From assembly GCA_005776735.1 (NCBI GenBank), contig SXOM01000163.1:1-8390 (forward strand): a stretch of DNA of 8,390 nucleotides, read 5' to 3'. The position numbers were made by a program, and so were the translations under genes. Source of the DNA: Pseudomonadota bacterium. GTDB lineage: Bacteria > Myxococcota_A > UBA796 > SXON01. Positions 5,959-8,390 of the stretch are shown here, one piece after another. Position 1 is the first letter of the stretch. Each line of letters begins with the position of its first letter. The notes beneath the pieces were generated by a model. That model was not told the DNA's origin. It saw only the letters and a program-made list of their open reading frames with translations, and searched no databases.

Positions 5959-6930
5959 GTGCCCCCCTTGCCGAGCTTGGGACGGTGGGCGCTCGGTCGG
6001 GTGCTGCGCGCCGTGGGGCTCGTGGGCGCCGTGCTCCTGGTCACCTGGTGCCTCGTGGAGGCGCTCCCGGGCGACGCCTGCTCCGCTCGCCTGGACCCCG
6101 ACCTCGACCCGAAGGCCTTCGCCGCGATTCGCGCCGCGCTCGGGTGCGACGCCCCCGCCCTGACCCGCCTCTCGGCCGACCTGGCGCGCGTGATCTCGCT
6201 CGACCTCGGGGTGTCGACCTCCCGCCATGTCCCGGTCCGCAGCTTGCTCGCGCAGGCGCTGCCCGCGTCGCTGGTACTCGGCGGCGCCGGCCTCGCCATC
6301 GGGCAAGGGCTCGGCTGGGCGAGCGCGCTGGTGCAGGCCCCGCGCCGCGGAACGGCGCTCGACGTGGGGGTCGGCGCGGTGACGGTGCTCTTCGCCTCCG
6401 TCCCGGGGTTCGCGCTGGCGCTCGCCCTCCTCCACGGCGCCCTCGCCTTCGACCCGACGTGGCCCGCGACCGGGACGTCGACGCCGTGGCTCGTGCCGAC
6501 CTTCGCGGAGCGGCTCCAGGCGATGCTGCTCCCGGCGGTCGCCCTCGGCCTCGGCGCCGCGGCGCTCGACGCGCGCGTGGCCCGGAGCGCGCTCGTCGGG
6601 GCGCTCACGCAGGACCACATCCGGGCGGCGCGGGCCCGCGGCGTGGGGGAGTCGCGGCTGTTGTGGCGACACGCCGTGCCCAATGCGCTCCTCCCGGCCG
6701 TGGCGCTCCTCGGGCTGCAGCTCCCGGCGCTGGTGAGCGGCGCCGTGGTGGTCGAGACGATCTTCGCGTGGCCGGGGATGGGGCGCCTGCTCGTCGACGC
6801 GGTCCACGCCGCCGACGCACCGGTGGTGCTCGGCGTGTTCTACGCCTACGCGGTCGTCGTGGTGGCCGGCGGGGTTTTCGCAGACCTCGCGGCGGTGCTC
6901 CTGGACCCCCGAATCCGGCTCGCGACGTGA
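5959..6930 (+). CDS. OppB/DppB-like ABC importer permease
   Basis: The 323-residue membrane protein is the first of two permease subunits of the importer. Hydrophobic segments include one near residues 16-36 ending in the family motif ALPGDA, then about five more, giving the expected six spans. The cytoplasmic EAA loop, which docks the ATPase, lies at about 215-243 (QDHIRAARARGVGESR, then HAVPNALLP). Downstream are the FAWPGMGRLL motif typical of OppB/DppB and a C-terminal DPRIRL. Cys41 and Cys63 sit in the first periplasmic loop and could form a disulfide. GTG 5959 begins 4 bp after the stop of the binding-protein gene, so translational coupling is likely; a GTG at 6001 is a less likely alternative. 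The subunit assignment is firm, the substrate unknown. Confidence 0.92.
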   Translation: MPPLPSLGRWALGRVLRAVGLVGAVLLVTWCLVEALPGDACSARLDPDLDPKAFAAIRAALGCDAPALTRLSADLARVISLDLGVSTSRHVPVRSLLAQALPASLVLGGAGLAIGQGLGWASALVQAPRRGTALDVGVGAVTVLFASVPGFALALALLHGALAFDPTWPATGTSTPWLVPTFAERLQAMLLPAVALGLGAAALDARVARSALVGALTQDHIRAARARGVGESRLLWRHAVPNALLPAVALLGLQLPALVSGAVVVETIFAWPGMGRLLVDAVHAADAPVVLGVFYAYAVVVVAGGVFADLAAVLLDPRIRLAT

Positions 6931-7760
6931 CTGCACTGCGGCTCGCGGCACTTCGCCACCCGGCCGTGGGCCTCGGCCTGCTGCTCCTGGCGGGGGTGGT
7001 GGTGCCGACCCTGTTCGCGCCGCTCCTCTGTTCGCACCCGCCGGCCGCGTGGCCCACGCCTCTCCGGGCCCCGCCCCAGGTCGGCTACTGGTTCGGCACC
7101 GACGCCGCGCGCCGGGACCTGTGGACGCTGACCCTCTACGGCGGGCGCACGTCGCTCGGCGTGGCCGGGGTCGCGGCGCTCTTGGGCACGGGCGTCGGCG
7201 CGGCGGTGGGCATCGGCGCGGCGTGGGGTGGGCCGTGGTTCGACCGCGCGGCCATGGCGGCCACCGACCTGTGGCTCGCGCTGCCGCGGCTGGTGGTCCT
7301 CCTGGTGGTGACCCACTTCCTCGGGCCCGACGGGCGGCCGCTGCAGATCGCCGTGCTCATCGGCCTCACGGCGTGGATGGGCGTCGCGCGGGTCGTGCGG
7401 AGCGAGCTGTTGGCGGTGCGGGAGCTCGATCACGTGGTCGCCGCGCGGGCCCTCGGCCTCCGCGGCGCCACGATCGCCCGGCGGCACCTGCTCCCCGCGG
7501 TCGTGCCGACCCTACTGGTCTGGGCGCCGGCGATCTTCGGGCAGGCGCTGCTCGCCGAGGCGGCGTTGGCCTTCCTCGGTCCGGGGGCCGGGGCGACCAC
7601 GCCGTCGTGGGGCGCGCTGGTGGCGGCCGGTGCGGGCCAGGTGTCGAGCGCGTGGTGGGCGGTGGCGGCCCCCGTCGGGGCGATCACCGTCGCGGTGGTC
7701 GGTGCGCACTTGCTGGCCGACGGCATCCGCGACGTGGTGCAGCCGGGGGCGTCGTCGTGA
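6927..7760 (+). CDS. OppC/DppC-like ABC importer permease
   Basis: The 277-residue protein is the second permease subunit. It has an N-terminal span at about 14-34, then FGTDAARRD (56-64), the family's FGTD..GRD motif with Arg in place of the usual Gly, then the core spans. The EAA loop is at about 170-190 (AARALGLRGATIARRHLLPA). The C-terminal ALAFLGPG and TTPSWGALV motifs are standard for OppC/DppC. The start is GTG 6927, which overlaps the stop of the upstream permease in a GTGA tetranucleotide; the frame is also open far upstream, but that part is only antisense-like noise over the first permease. With no Shine-Dalgarno visible, translation probably depends on ribosomes finishing the upstream gene. 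It works as a heterodimer with the upstream permease. Confidence 0.91.
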   Translation: MTALRLAALRHPAVGLGLLLLAGVVVPTLFAPLLCSHPPAAWPTPLRAPPQVGYWFGTDAARRDLWTLTLYGGRTSLGVAGVAALLGTGVGAAVGIGAAWGGPWFDRAAMAATDLWLALPRLVVLLVVTHFLGPDGRPLQIAVLIGLTAWMGVARVVRSELLAVRELDHVVAARALGLRGATIARRHLLPAVVPTLLVWAPAIFGQALLAEAALAFLGPGAGATTPSWGALVAAGAGQVSSAWWAVAAPVGAITVAVVGAHLLADGIRDVVQPGASS

Positions 7761-8390
7761 GGCCGTCGCGGCCGGCGCTGGTCGTGCGCGGCCTCACGGT
7801 GACCTACGGCCGGCCCGGCGCCGAGCTCACGGCGGTGCACGGGGTCGACCTCGACGTGGCCGCCGGCGGCGCGATCGCCCTCCTCGGCCCCTCGGGGAGC
7901 GGGAAGTCGAGCGTGGGGCTGGCGATCGGCGGTCAGTCGGGCGGACGCGTCGAGGCGTCGCGGTTGGAGGTCGACGGCGTGGACGTGCGGGGCCTGGGCC
8001 GCGAGGCGTGGCGCTCTCTCCGCGGCCTGCGGGTGGCGCACGTCTTCCAGGATCCCGGCGCCGCCCTCGACCCGCTCGTCCGGGTGGGCGACCAGCTCGC
8101 CGAGGCGGTCGCGGCCCACGGCGCGCCACCGCGGTCCGCGCGCGCAGCGCGCGTCGAGGAGGCGCTTCGGCGCGTCGGCCTGGGCGTGGAGCTCGGCCGA
8201 CGCTTTCCCCACGAGCTCTCGGGCGGCCAGAAGCAGCGCGTGGTCCTCGCGGCCGCGATGGTCCACCGGCCGGCGCTGCTCGTCGCGGACGAACCGTCGA
8301 GCGCGCTCGATCCCGACGCGCGCCTCGCGCTCGTGCACCTCTTGGCCGCGCTCCGCGCCGAAGGGCCGACCGCGCTCTTGCTCATCACCC
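7757..8390 (+). CDS. OppD/DppD-like ABC importer ATPase, truncated by the window end
   Basis: GTG 7757 overlaps the stop of the upstream permease (GTGA) and opens 211 codons with no stop before the window ends. The product is an ABC ATPase: Walker A GPSGSGKSS (44-52), Q-loop VFQDPGAALDP (96-106), signature LSGGQKQR (154-161) and Walker B LLVADEPSSALDP (174-186). It ends in LLLIT with the first base of the next codon being C, consistent with the expected H-loop histidine. The VFQDP.AALDPLVRVGDQL stretch is characteristic of the OppD/DppD/NikD group, which powers peptide and nickel importers. The Walker B follow-on is PSSALDP rather than the usual PTTALD. A GGGGG run 7 bases before the start may act as a weak ribosome binding site. 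Whether it is one ATPase followed by an OppF partner or a fused double ATPase cannot be seen. Confidence 0.92.
   Translation, partial: MRPSRPALVVRGLTVTYGRPGAELTAVHGVDLDVAAGGAIALLGPSGSGKSSVGLAIGGQSGGRVEASRLEVDGVDVRGLGREAWRSLRGLRVAHVFQDPGAALDPLVRVGDQLAEAVAAHGAPPRSARAARVEEALRRVGLGVELGRRFPHELSGGQKQRVVLAAAMVHRPALLVADEPSSALDPDARLALVHLLAALRAEGPTALLLIT

Noticed and set aside
4194..6683. 829-residue open frame on the minus strand antisense to the importer genes
   Set aside because: It covers the binding protein and most of the first permease, both with clear family motifs on the plus strand. The translation is Arg/Ala/Gly/His-rich with no recognisable domain, typical of a shadow frame in GC-rich DNA.
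5985..6926. Upstream extension of the second permease frame
   Set aside because: It overlaps the first permease out of frame and is Arg/Gly/Ala-rich. The GTGA overlap at 6927 gives a normal OppC-like N-terminus and length.
1..8390. CRISPR arrays, tRNA or rRNA genes, insertion sequences, attachment sites
   Set aside because: No regularly spaced repeats, no cloverleaf or conserved rRNA segments, no transposase or integrase motifs and no terminal inverted repeats with target duplications were seen by eye.

Overview
The window is very GC-rich, densely packed bacterial DNA. The gene content suggests a Myxococcota or related delta-proteobacterial chromosome: several lipoproteins with very short signal peptides, Asp/Thr/Gly-rich linkers after the lipid cysteine, a CotH-type kinase-fold lipoprotein and a GldA-like ABC ATPase. 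This taxonomic call is an inference from style; there is no rRNA or marker gene to confirm it.

Left part (1-1100). A secreted protein, cut by the window edge, starts near position 161 on the minus strand. Diverging from it is a 224-residue lipoprotein (255-929) with a carboxypeptidase-regulatory-like beta domain. That gene converges on a second lipoprotein gene (1097-1894, minus), which has an Ig-like domain and a C-terminal beta-rich domain. A GC-rich inverted repeat (978-1016) between the two stops may be a shared terminator.

Middle part (1895-4241). A 66-bp divergent spacer with a 10-bp inverted repeat separates the second lipoprotein gene from a GldA-like ABC ATPase (1961-2935). No ABC-2 permease follows this ATPase. 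Instead it runs tail to tail, 17-18 bp between stops, into a minus-strand CotH-kinase lipoprotein gene (2954-4174). The spacer upstream of cotH (4175-4241) is the most informative regulatory stretch. It holds an 8+8 bp palindrome, a cotH promoter candidate whose predicted start point is the A of the cotH ATG (leaderless), and a TATAAC -10 candidate pointing the other way.

Right part (4242-8390). This is an oligopeptide/nickel-family ABC importer operon on the plus strand: lipoprotein solute-binding protein (SBP_bac_5 family), OppB/DppB-like permease, OppC/DppC-like permease and OppD/DppD-like ATPase. The ATPase is truncated by the window end just before its H-loop. The genes are 4 bp apart or overlap by 4 bp (GTGA), and the last three start with GTG. 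A second ATPase (OppF type), if present, would lie beyond the window.

As a whole the window looks like cell-envelope accessory functions: surface lipoproteins, a possible extracytoplasmic kinase and a peptide-type importer that may share a regulatory region with that kinase gene. I do not see a clearly novel defence, mobile or biosynthetic system. The best leads are the cotH/importer control region, the permease-less ATPase with an odd residue beside Walker A, and the uncharged ultra-short lipoprotein signals.
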